Of a stretch of 64,000 nt of DNA, positions 50,004-61,595 are shown one piece after another. Within the stretch, counting starts at the first letter, position 1; each line of letters begins with the position of its first letter. This DNA comes from Silene latifolia. Lineage: Eukaryota; Streptophyta; Magnoliopsida; Caryophyllales; Caryophyllaceae. Made by a program: the position numbers and the translations under genes. Below the pieces are notes generated by a model. It was given only the letters and a program-made list of their open reading frames with translations, did no database searches and was not told the DNA's origin. The stretch is from contig NC_133535.1 of the NCBI RefSeq assembly GCF_048544455.1, forward strand, positions 84,072,120-84,136,119, given 5' to 3'.

Positions 50004-51277
50004 TCAAAGACCGCATACTTCGTCTACTTGATCACTAAAAATGTCTTGAGTTGATGAAGATAACTCTCCTTCTTTCTTGTCTTGGCCAATGAGGCCTTCT
50101 TCTTCACTTGTCATGGATGAGCTTTTCAAGCTCTCATTGTTGCAATTTCCTTGCTCTTTTGATAGAGCATCATCCACTTTCTTTTTCCATTGAAATTCCA
50201 ACTTCTTCCTATCATATTTCCGGCTATAGTGATCAACCATAAAACACGGCTCATGAAATCGGGGAGCTCTCATAGTCTTGTCAAGATTGAAAGTGATGGT
50301 TACATCTCCCACTTCAAGGGTGAGCTCTCCATGTTTTACATCGATCGCCGCTCCCACGGTGTGCAAGAATGGTCTTCCTAAGATAATAGGAATGTTGGAG
50401 TCTTCTTCCATGTCAACAATAACGAAATCCACTGGGATGAAGAATTTTCCAATTCTCACGGGAACATCTTCCCATACCCCTAAAGGTGTCTTTGTTGATC
50501 TATCCGCCATTTGAAGCGTGATGTTGGTGCATTTGAGTTCTCCCATTCCTGGCCTCTTGGTAACCGAATATGGCATAACACTAACGCTTGCCCTAAGGTC
50601 ACATAAAGCTTTGTTGATTGTAGTGTCACCAATAGTGTATGGAATGGAGAAACTTCCCGGATTCTTGAGCTTTGGAGGTGAACTCCCTTGAAGAATATCA
50701 CTACTTACTTTAGTGAAAGAAATAGTCTCAAGCTTCCGGATTGATTTCTTCTTTGTAAGAATATCCTTCATATACTTTGCATAGGCCGGAACGTGATTGA
50801 TTAATTCCGTGAATGGAATCGAGACTTCTAAATTCTTCACAATCTCCATGAATTTTGCAAGTTGGTCATCAAACTTAGGCTTAGCTTGATGACTTGGAAA
50901 AGGAAGTCTAATCACAATTGGTTCCTTCTCTTTCGCCTTTTCTTCATTCTACTTTGAAGCTTCTTGATTGTTGGGTTCTTCTTCCCTAGAGTTTTCAACA
51001 ACTCTTCCCTTGTCATTAGCATTCACAACATCTTCATCAACGGGTTTCTTTGGCCTTTCATACCTTGTACCACTCCTTAAATGGATGGCACTCACCGATT
51101 CTTGTCTTGGGGGATTACCTTGGGGTGGTAATTTCCCCTCTTGTCTTTGTGAACTTGAAGATGCTAATTGAGATATTTGGGTCTCCAACATCTTTGTGTG
51201 GGCTAGGATGTTTTTGATGGTGATGTCTTTTGCTTGGCTATCCTTTTACATTTGAGTGAAAAATTCTTGTTGGTTCT
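50004..51277 (-). pseudogene. Athila element 3 gag C-terminus and protease
   Basis: A frame 50915-50004 carries the pre-protease block (AYAKYMKDILTKKKSIRKLE), a protease with CDLRASVSVMP (Gly of DLGAS changed to Arg), ILGRPFLHTVG and a charged tail. Upstream, 51191-50949 gives the gag C-terminus with a TAG near 50950. A TAA near 51248 replaces the CAA seen in element 4. It is truncated at 51277 by element 4. Confidence 0.85.
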
Positions 51278-53033
51278 TGATGTGACCATAATTAGCGCAT
51301 ATTTAGCCCCCGAATTAGCCTTGTTCCCATGCTTTTTAGTGCATATTTGGGTCATTTATTATCTTTAGTTCTTTGTTTTGCATATTTATTGAGATTTTGA
51401 TCCCTTGATAGGAAAGGAGTAAGAATCTTGCATTTTCATGGCAAAACGAGACTAAATTGATCGAATCCAATGACCAAGCATCAAGGAGAGATAAGATTAG
51501 AAAGCCTTTGTACATATTATAGTAGATGCGCAATGTTGAGAAAGGATCCTTGAGTCCCCAAGGAAATCCCTAAGGAATTTATGAAGAAAAGGGAAGAAAA
51601 GAAGAAGAAATCTTGCTGAAGAACAATCCGTGCAAATTGACTACAATCCGGCCGTCCTCCACCTGCACAATCCGTGCGGTTTCATCCCAAGACGCTCGGG
51701 TTAGCACTGCCACAATCCGCCCGGATTCCTCCAAAGCCGCTCGTGTTCCACCGCCAGAATCCGCTCGTCCCGACACAAATCCGCTCGGATTCCTCTACAG
51801 CGCAATTTCGTCTTCTCCAAGCTACAAAGAAAGAAGCCCTTCCTTCGAAAAATACCGGCTCCTCCCTGCTCAATCTAAAAAGTGTAATTACTAGTTTAGC
51901 CCTTAGTTAACCCTAATGCATCCCCCTAATTTCCACTATAAATACCCCATTAGTCTAATTAGAAGAGCATGTTCTTCTTATCAATTCTTAGAGTAGTTAA
52001 TACCAATCAAATCTCTCTTTAATTTTGTAATCAACAATTAATCAAGTTCTAATACAAGTTTTATTTTCTTAATCTCTCTTTTGTTCATCCTTTATTTTGG
52101 GTAATTGAAGATTATTTGGGTTATTATTGGGAGATTGACAACCTCTCAATCAAGCATCAAGTACTTCTTTTATCTTTGCTTTATTATTGGAATCATTAGT
52201 AGGTATAATTCTCTTAATCCCTTTTTAATTATTGTTAATTACTTTCATTTATTCATCATGTTTCATTTTGTTGGTATGATTGACAACCTTGCTAGCATGA
52301 TCAACATGATAATGAGTGAGTAGTCTCTTAGCTAGGGTTAATGGGTGATTAGGGGAAACCAACATGGGGAATGATTCATGCTTAAATTAATATGCTTTCA
52401 TGTTTTATTTGCTTGCTTGTTTTGATCTCAACTCATGCACATGTTATATTTGATGAATTGCGAGCCTATGAATCCTTGCATTTTTTACCCATCACCTATC
52501 TTTTCAATGAGACTTGTAAGACATAAGTCAACTTGAGTCTCATTAGACCATGCATGTTGTTGAGTAGGGATGATTAAGTCGACTTGTAGGTGTTGTACAA
52601 CCTAATCTATTTGACTCCGGGTCCCAAACTTTCCTAGGATTGTAAGATATAACCCAACTCAATCCATCACAACAATAATTGCTTTCTTATAATTTGAGAA
52701 CATGTTTGTATGATCAATTCCCATGATTCCCCTATGATCCCATGACACCCTAGTGCTTTTTAATCAATTGTTTACAACCCTTTTATTTCATCTTGCTTGT
52801 TTATTTTCATTGCTATTTTAGTTAGTGATCTTCTACATCAACCCAAATTGTGACACCACTAAGACACCACTAGTTTCATTAGAAATCTTATCTCAATTCC
52901 CGTCCCTTGGGATCCGACCATTACTTGCCTCTTTACTAATTGTAGAGTTGTTTGTGAAGCTATAAATTGTGTTTTGATTCGGATGTGACCCAACGACCAC
53001 ACCTTTAATTGTGAACACGAAACGGACCGATCA
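51278..53033 (+). repeat. 5' LTR of Athila element 4
   Basis: 1756 bp from TGATGTGACC to ACCGATCA, then AAAA and the primer site. GC-rich palindromic words (AATCCGNNCGGATT type) lie at 51625-51800. It differs from the LTR at 55489 by a few percent. Confidence 0.9.
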
Positions 53034-53037
53034 AAAA

Positions 53038-53055
53038 TGGCGCCGTTGCCGGGGA
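53038..53055 (+). other. tRNA-Asp primer site of Athila element 4
   Basis: TGGCGCCGTTGCCGGGGA, 4 nt after the LTR and identical to the site in element 1. Confidence 0.9.
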
Positions 53056-53172
53056 CGGTATTAGCTTGATTTAGATTTCTTACATTGTTATTAGTTGTGT
53101 CTTTCTTTGCCTTGGGGAAGTAAAACTCCTCAAGGTTTGTTCTAATTGTTTTCAAGTTGTTTGATATTTTGC

Positions 53173-55491
53173 ATGTCTAGAAGATCACAAGGTGACTTGT
53201 AACCTTTTGATCGTGAAATTGAAAGAACCTTAACAAACAATAGGAGACTTGCTAGGAGGAATTTGAGAGGTATTAGTGAGGTTATTCAACCAACTATTGA
53301 GTTCATCAACCCTTTTGCAAGAGAAGGAGAGGAGAACCCATTACACAATACTACCCAAAATCAACCTACAATGCCTAAGTTTTCATCACATTCCGTACCC
53401 ACCGAGGAGAACCTACCCAATGGTACTCCCACATCACATCTAACCGGAAATTTTATTGCCAAATCCGCCTTTGTCCAATTAGTCGAAAGGAGCCAATTTG
53501 GGGGGATGCCTAGTGAAGAGCCTCATTCTCATATGGAAACCTTTTATGACTATTGTGATGCGATCTCTCAAACCGGTGTAACTCAAGACCAAATTCGATG
53601 GGTCTTATTTCCCTTTTCTCTAATTGGCACCGCAAAACAATGGTTGAAGGGCCTTGATAAGGCCACTCTCGGAATTGATTCTTGGAAGAAGTTGGCTCTC
53701 GCTTTCTACAAAAAATTCTACCCACCGGAAAAGACTAACATGCTAAGAGCTCAAATTACGGGTTTTAAGCAAAGGGATGAAGAATCTTTGTATGAAGCTT
53801 GGGAGCGGTTCAAGGGAATTTGTCGCTCATGTCCTCACCATGGACTTAGCGAATGGTTCTTGGTACAACAATTTTGGAACGGTTTATATGAAGATTCAAG
53901 GAACATTCTCAACATGGGTTCAAATGGAATGTTCACCGAAGTTGATGACAATCAAACATGGAACAAAATTGAGGAAATGGCGGTCCATAACTCACAATAT
54001 AGTAGACCTCGCAATGCTACTAAAGGAGGAAAGCATGAAGTGGACTCCGTTACTCAATTGGGTCCTCAACTTAGTGCTCATATTGATACAATCAATTTAA
54101 AGTTTGAAAAAGCTATGTCTAGACTTGAAGAAGTCTCAAAATCACCAAAGCATCATGTTAATGCCATGACGGCATCTTCATCAATCCCAAGTGGGATATG
54201 TGAGAATTGTGGAACTTTGGGACATGAACAAAGTAAATGTAGGGGAACAAATGAACAAGTGAATGCTTTCCAAGCATACAAGAGTGGTACCCCTTATTCC
54301 AACTATTACAATGAGAACACCAAATTCCATCCAAATCTCTCATACAAAAGCCAAAATGTTCAAAACCCTCAAACAACATACACCCCACATCCCATGAGAA
54401 ACCAAAATCAAAGACCCTTTTACAATCAAAACCAAGGTTACCAAAATCAAAATCCATACAATCACCAAAATGACCAAGGTTTTGATGTCCAAAAAGTGGT
54501 CCTCCAAATGCAAAAGAATCAACAAGAATTTTTCACTCAAATGCAAAAAGATAGCCAAGCAAAGGAAACCACCATCAACAACATCCTAGCTCACACCAAG
54601 ATGTTGGAAACCCAATTGACACAACTAGCATCTTCAAGCTCGCAAAGACAAAAGGGGCAATTACCACCTCAAAGTAATCCCCCAAGACATAAAACGGTTA
54701 GTGCATTTCACTTGAGAAGTGGTACAAGGTATGAAGCACCGAAGAAGCAAGTTGAGGATGAAGTTGTGGAAGCTAGTGATAAGGAAGAAATTGTGCAAAA
54801 CTCCAAAGATGGAGAATCATCAAAAGAAGAAAGTTCAAAGAAAAATGAAGACAAGGTCAAGGAGAAGGAGCCCATTGTGATTAGACTTCCTTTTCCAAGT
54901 CATCAAGCCAAGCCTAAATTTGATGACCAACTTGGAAAGTTTATGGAAATTGTGAAGAATTTGGAAGTCTCAATTCCTTTCACGGAATTAATAAATCACG
55001 TGTCGGCCTATGCGAAATACATGAAAGATATCCTCACAAAGAAGAAGTCGATCCGGAAACTTGAGACTATCGCCTTCACTAAGGTGAGTAGTGAAATACT
55101 TCAAGGGAGTTCACCTCCAAATATAAAGGATCCGGAAAGCTTCTCAATACCGTGTACCATTGGCGACACAACGATCAACAAAGCCTTATGTGATATAGGG
55201 GCTAGTGTGAGTGTTATGCCGTACTCGGTGAGTAAAAGGTTGGGGATGGGGGAGCTTAAATGCACCAACATCACACTCCAAATGGCCGATAGATCGACGA
55301 AGACACCATTAGGGATATGGGAAGATGTCCCCGTGCGAATTGGTAAGTTTTTCATCCCGGTGGACTTTGTCATTGTTGATATGGAGGAAGATTCCAACAT
55401 TCCAATCATTCTAGGAAGACCTTTCCTACACACCGTGGGTACGGTGATTGATGTGAAACATGGTGAGCTCACTCTAGAAGTGGGAGATTGA
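53173..55491 (+). pseudogene. Athila element 4 gag-protease, open except for one early stop
   Basis: By comparison with element 1 the native start is ATG 53173 (MSRRSQGDL). A TAA at 53200 follows, then 742 open codons from 53263. Residues below are counted from 53263. The gag core includes LVERSQFGG (about residue 72) and the capsid-like region to about 220. The zinc knuckle CENCGTLGHEQSKC is at 313-326, followed by an Asn/Gln-rich segment. The pre-protease block (KYMKDILTKKK) precedes the protease, with CDIGASVSVMP near 643 and ILGRPFLHTVG. The protease lacks its last residues: the frame runs into the next LTR, whose TGA (55489-55491) ends it. Initiation at 53263 could still give most of the protein. 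Confidence 0.85.
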
Positions 55492-57233
55492 TGTGACCAT
55501 AATTAGCGCATATTTAGCCCCCGAATTAGCCTTGTTCCCATGCTTTTTAGTGCATATTTGGGTCATTTCTTATCTTTAGTTCTTTGTTTTGCATATTCTT
55601 TGAGATTTTGATCCCTTGGTAGGAAAGGAGTAAGAATCTTGCATTTTCATGGCAAAACGAGACTAAATTGATCGAATCCAATGACCAAGCATCAAGGAGA
55701 GACAAGATTAGAAAGCCTTTGTACATATTATAGTAGATGAGCAATGTTGAGAAAGGATCCTTGAGTCCCCAAGGAAATCCCCAAGGAATTTATGAAGAAA
55801 AGAAGAAGAAATCTTGCTGAAGAACAATCCGTGCGGATTGACTACAATCCGGCCGTCCTCCACCTGCACAATCCGTGCGGTTTCATCCCAAGACGCTCGG
55901 GTTAGCACTGCCACAATCCGCCCGGATTCCTTCAAAGTCGCTCGAGTTCCACCGCCAGAATCCGCCCGTCCCGACACTAATCCGCTCGGATTCCTCTACA
56001 GCGCATTTTCGTCTTCTCCAAGCTACAAAGAAAGAAGCCCTTCCTTCGAAAAATACCGGCTCCTCTCTGCTCAATCTAAAAAGTGTAATTACTAGTTTAG
56101 CCCTTAGTTAACCCTAATGCATCCCCCTAATCTCCACTATAAATACTCCATTAGTCTAATTAGAAGAGCATGTTCTTCTTATCAATTCTTAGAGTAGTTA
56201 ATACCAATCAAATCTCTCTTTAATTTTGTAATCAACAATTAATCAAGTTATAATACAAGTTTTATTTCCTTAATCTCGCTTTTGTTCATCCTTTATTTTG
56301 GGTAATTGAAGATTATTTGGGTTATTATTTGGAGATTGACAACCTCTTAATCAAGCATCAAGTACTTCTTTTATCTTTGCTTTATTATTGGAATCATTAG
56401 TAGGTATAATTCTCTTAATCCCTTTTTAATTATTGTTAATTACTTTCATTTATTCATCATGTTTCATTTTGTTGGTATGATTGACAACCTTTCTAGCATG
56501 ATCAACATGATAATGAGTGAGTAGTCTCTTAGCTAGGGTTAATGGGTGATTAGGGGAAACCAACATGGGGAATGATTCATGCTTAAATTAATATGCTTTC
56601 ATGTTTTATTTGCTTGCTTGTTTTGATCTTAACTCATGCACATGTTATATTTGATGAAATGCTAAGCCTATGAATCCTTGCATTTACCACCATCTCCTAT
56701 CTTTTCAATGAGACTTGTAAGACATAACCCAACTCGAGTCTCATTAGACCATGCATGTTGTTGAGTAGGGAAGACTAAGTCGACTTGTAGGTGTTGTACA
56801 ATCTAATCGATTCGGCTCCGGGACCCAAACTTTCCTAGGATTGTAAGATATAACCCAACTCAACCATCACAACAATAATTGCTTGCATATAATTTGAGAA
56901 CATGTTCGTATGATCAATTCCCATGATTCCCCTATGACCCCATGACACCCTAGTGCTTTTTAATCAATAGTTTACAACTCTTTAATTCATCTTGCTTGTT
57001 TATTTCCATTGATATTTTAGTTTAGTGACCTTCTACATCAACCCAATTTATGACACCTCTAAGACACCACTAGTTGCAATAGAAATCTCATTTCAATACC
57101 CGTCCCTTGGGATCCGACCTTTACTTGCCTCTTTACTAATTGTAGAGTTGTTTGTGAAGCTATAAATTGTGTTTTGATTCGGACGTGACCCAACGACCAC
57201 ACCTTAAATTGTGAACACGAAACGGACCGATCA
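55489..57233 (+). repeat. Second LTR inside Athila element 4
   Basis: 1745 bp, same ends as the LTR at 51278. It begins directly after the protease codons and is followed by a primer site at 57238. It also carries the GC-rich palindromic words (55830-56000). Confidence 0.9.
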
Positions 57234-57237
57234 AAAA

Positions 57238-57374
57238 TGGCGCCGTTGCCGGGGACGGTGTTTACTTGATTTAGATTTCCTTTTATTGTTATTAGTTGTG
57301 TCTTTTCTTTGCCTTGGGGAAGTAAAACTCCTCAAGGTTTGTTCTAATCGTTTTTAAGTTGTTCGATATTTTGC
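57238..57374 (+). other. Second primer site and leader of Athila element 4
   Basis: The primer site (57238-57255) and about 119 bp of leader match 53038-53172. The leader stops just before the gag start and joins pol at 57375. GAGAT occurs at 55484-55488 and 57375-57379, on both sides of the LTR-leader segment. Confidence 0.8.
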
Positions 57375-60300
57375 GAGATGGACTTTATAGATTGTTTTGT
57401 AGAGGACCACTTAAGTATACCTTTCTTCAAAGATCCCATGCAAGCATTGGAGGCCTTGGAAGCAAGTGAGGCTAAAAATATGTATTGGGAATTGGAGGTG
57501 GATCTTTTTGAGGCCGCTCTAGATAACAAAGAACTCACTTATGCACAATCCGAATTAGTGCATAACATCCTTGTGGAAGCATGTCAACCCATAGAAGATG
57601 AGCAATCCATCCTAGAAGATATTTAACAAGCTCAAGAGCAAAAGGAACCCATCATGGAATTTGAATATGATGAGGTTGATGAAAATGAAGTTGAGTATGC
57701 TATGAGAATGGAATGTCTAATGGGGATGGAGCAAATTCTCAATGAAACTCCAAAGGAGGAAAGTGAGGTACAAACTCCTACTTTAAAACCCCTTCCCCCA
57801 AATTTGAAATATGCTTACCTTGATGAATCAAAGACCAAACCCGTGATTGTTAATGATAGACTTAATGATGACCAATTAGGAAAATTGCTTGATGTGTTGA
57901 AACAACATGAGAAGGCTATAGGTTATAGTCTAGGTGACCTTAAGGGGATAAGTCCCAACTTTTGCATGTATAGAATTCATCTAGAGAAAGACCATAGACC
58001 TACCATTCAACCACAAAGAAGATTGAACGCCCACATGCAATAAGTTGTCAAAGGAGAAGTCATGAAATTACTTGATGCGGGAATCATATATCCCATATCG
58101 GATTCTTTGTGGGTTAGCCCCGTCTAAGTGGTACCTAAGAAAGGAGGCACCACGGTAGTGACAAATGAAAAGAATGAACTAATACCCACAAGAATGATCA
58201 CCGGTTGGCGTATGTGTATTGACTATCGAAAATTAAACTCCGCAACAAGAAAGGATCATTTTCCCCTACCATTCATTGACCAAATGCTTGAGAGGTTAGC
58301 CTCCAACAAATTCTTTTGTTACCTTGACGGGTATTCGGGATTCTTCCAAATCCCTATACACCCGGATGACCAACATAAGACCACCTTCACATGCCCCTAT
58401 GGTACTTTTGCATATAGGAGGATGCCTTTTGGTTTATGTAATGCCCCCGCCACTTTCCAAAGGTGCATGATGAGTGTCTTTTCCGATTACTTAGAGACCA
58501 TAATGGAAGTTTTTATGGATGATTTTAGTGTTTATGGAAAGGACTTTGACTCATGTTTGCATAATATTTCTCTTGTATTGCAAAAATGTGAAGATGTTAG
58601 TCTTGTTTTAAATTGGGAAAAGTGTCACTTCATGGTCAATGAAGGAATTGTTTTGGGTCATTTGATTTTGGAAAAGGGTATCGAGGTCGATAAAGCTAAA
58701 GTTAAGGTGATAGAGAAACTCCCACCTCCCGTGAATGTTAGAGGGGTGAGAAGTTTTCTCGGTCACGCGGGTTTTTATCGTCGTTTCATCAAGGATTTTT
58801 CAAAAATAGCGAAACCCCTCACTCAACTTTTGCTTAAAGATGCCCAATTCCAATTCACTGATGAGTGTGTTGAAGCTTTTAATAGAATCAAGGAAGCATT
58901 AATCTCGGCACCAATCATACAACCCCCGAATTGGGAGTTACCTTTCGAGATTATGTGTGAAGCTAGCAACTACGCCGTTGGTGCGGTTCTTGGCCAACGG
59001 GTTGGGAGAGCTCTTCACGCCATGTATTACATAAGCAAGACCCTCGACCCTTCCCAAGTGAATTATGACACAACCGAAAAGGAGCTTCTCGCCATTGTCT
59101 ATGCTTTGGATAAATTCCGTTCCTACTTGCTTGGATCCAAGGTGATTGTATTTTCGGATCATCGCGTTCTCCGACATCTCTTGATAAAGAAGGAGGCAAA
59201 ACCAAGATTATTGAGATGGATTTTGCTCCTTCAAGAATTTGACTTGGAAATAAGAGACAAGAAAGGAGCCGAGAATGTAGTGGCGGATCATTTGTCAAGG
59301 ATCTGGTTTCATGATGAAAATGGAGAAACCCCGATCAATGACTCATTCCCCGACGATATTTTGATGGCCATTCAAACACAACTTGAAAGGCACATCACCC
59401 CATGGTTTGCCGATTATGCCAATTATATTATTGGAAAGGTACTCCCTCCAATTTGAACCATAACCAAAGGAAGAGATTCCTATTCGAAGTGAAGAGGTAC
59501 TTTTGGGATGACCCAAACCTCTACAAGGAGTGTAGTGATGGGCTCTACCGGAGATGCATCCGTCAATGGGAAATCCAAGGAATCTTGGAAGGATGTCATT
59601 CATCACCCTACAGTGGGCACCATGGACCAAGGAGAACCGTTGCAAAAATTCTTCAATCGGGCTTCTATTGGCCTACAATGTTTCAAGATACAAGGGAATT
59701 CATCATTCATTGCGATGCTTGTCAAAGAACGGGAAATATCTCTTGGAGGAACGAAATGCCACAAAAGGGCATTCTAGAGGTGGAGATCTTCGATGTTTGG
59801 GGAATCGACTACCAAGGTCCCTTTGTGATATCAAATGGGAATAAGTACATCCTTGTGGCCGTAGACTACGTCTCAAAGTGGGTGGAGGCAATTGCCACCC
59901 CAAATGATGATGCAAAAACGGTCACCTAGCTCTTCAAGAAGATAATCTTCCCAATGTTTGGAGTTCCTAGAGCAATCAGTAGTGATGGAGGAACGCATTT
60001 CCATGTGAAGAAACTTGCATCTCTTTTGACCAAATATGGTGTTCAACATAGAACCGGCTTGGGATATCATCCTCAAACAAGCGGTCAAGTTGAGATTTCA
60101 AATAGAGAGATCAAGCAAATCCTTGAGAAAGTTGTGAACAAGACTCGGAAAGATTGGAGCACAAAGCTTGATGATGCTCTTTGGGCTTATAGGACGGCCT
60201 ATAAGACTCCCATAGGAGCCTCCCCTTACAAGCTTGTCTATGGAAAAGCATGTCATTTGCCAATCGAATTGGAGTACAAAGCTTATTGGGCAATCCGAGC

Positions 60301-60688
60301 ACTGAATCTTGATCTCAAATTAAGCGGTCAAAGTAGGATGATTCAAATCCAAGAGTTGGAGGAATTCCGACTACAATCCTATGAGAATGCAAAGATTTAC
60401 AAAGAAAGGACGAAATTGCTTCATGATAAGAGAATTAGATAAAAGGCCTTGCACAACGGAGACAAAGTCCTTCTATTCAATTCCCGCTACCGACTCTTTC
60501 CGGGAAAATTGAACTCTAGATGGATGGGTCCCTATGTGATAACCGAAGTTGGAAAATACGGATATTTCGAACTCAAGGCGAAAGATGGAAGCAAGTTCAA
60601 GGTAAATGGTCAAAGGTTGAAGGCATACTATGAGGGAGCGTTTGTTGGAGAGGTCGAGGTCACCTACCTCGGGCCTTCTAATCCTTGA
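57375..60688 (+). pseudogene. Athila element 4 pol: RT, RNase H, integrase
   Basis: An acidic linker (57378-58043) precedes the RT, with VPKKGG at 58131, [40 protein letters not shown] and catalytic FMDD at 58512-58523. The connection ([14 protein letters not shown]) and RNase H ([36 protein letters not shown]) end near 59300. After a frameshift near 59450 the integrase follows, with a zinc finger (H, H, then CDAC near 59715), catalytic Asp in GIDYQGPF and SSDGGTHF, and Glu in [13 protein letters not shown]-terminal segment (FNSRYRLFPGKLNSRWMGPY) ends at 60688. Stops lie near 57624, 58041, 58125, 59927 and 60440. This is the only near-complete Athila pol here. Confidence 0.88.
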
Positions 60689-61595
60689 AAGAACTATCGA
60701 AGGGAGAGTTTGGTGGAGTCCTCCCTAAACCACCACTTGTAAATATACTAACCCTCTAACTTGTATTTATTATTTTATTGCATTTCTTTCAATAATTAGC
60801 ATGAACTCTTTTCATGAGCGTAAGTGAGGGAGGGTTACTAATGAATTTTGAATGAAGGAAGGGACCAATTTTCGAGTGTGGGGACGCATCTAAAAGAGGA
60901 GAGAAAGTCAAAGGATGAATTCACAGCCCGAACACGTGCGTGTTCCCCGGAATCCGGCCGTCTTACCGGAATCCGAGCGTTCTGAGGATAATCCGTCCGT
61001 CCCGCTACGCTGAGAACTTGAAGATTTTTTGATTGAGGTTGAATCCGAGCGTCTCGAAATGAGAAACGCCCGTCCTGATGAATCCGGCCGGATTTGAAGA
61101 AAGACGCCCGTCTTTCTACCTGTGCATTTCAAGGAAAATCGCTGTAAAGGAATCCGTCCGTCTTCAGAAGAAGACGCCCGTCCCGTTGAAAAAGAATCCG
61201 AACGTCTTATGCTCGGGACGCCCGTCTTTAAGGTGTCAAATTTTGGAGATTTTCGCTGTAACAGAATCCGGGCGTATTGCCCAGAATCCGCCCGTCCCGA
61301 GGAGCACGAATCCGAGCATCTTCAGCTCGAATCCGCTCGTCCTCCCACGGTGTTTTGACCCGACTTTTTCCTAATTAAATTACACCCCACCACACATATA
61401 GTGACACATCACTACTCCTTCCACTTGCATTATAAAACCCACCTCCTTATGACTCCCATACACATCCAGACCACTCTCTTAACCCACAAAATCAAAAAGC
61501 CCCAATTTTCTAGGGTTTCCAAAGGCAACACTCAATCAACAAGGAGCATCTTTCTTCCCTCACAAATCAAAGGAATTCAACTCTGTAATCAAGGA
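60689..61595 (+). other. Spacer between pol and env-position ORF, Athila element 4
   Basis: Non-coding. The post-integrase block 60700-60740 is shared with element 3, a GTGTGGGGA run lies at 60876, and a GC-rich repeat array at 60945-61345. Short ORFs through the array are artefacts. Confidence 0.65.
60945..61345. repeat. AATCCGNNCG(T/G)-type repeat array
   Basis: About 18 copies of AATCCG(N)(C/G)CGTC- and ACGCCCGTC-type words, with start-to-start distances mostly 17-24 bp. Corresponds in position to 49120-49510. Confidence 0.8.

Larger units (their letters stand above)
43403..51277 (-). mobile_element. Athila element 3, non-autonomous (gag-protease plus env-position ORF, no pol)
   Basis: On the minus strand gag-protease (51277-50004) is followed by 1.2 kb of non-coding DNA, the env-position ORF (48790-47321), a long 3' region and the 3' LTR (45160-43403). 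The sequence near 49775-49810 matches 60700-60740 of element 4, which in that element follows integrase; RT, RNase H and integrase are missing. Its gag is cut by element 4 at 51278, and the 5' part lies beyond the right edge. Confidence 0.85.
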
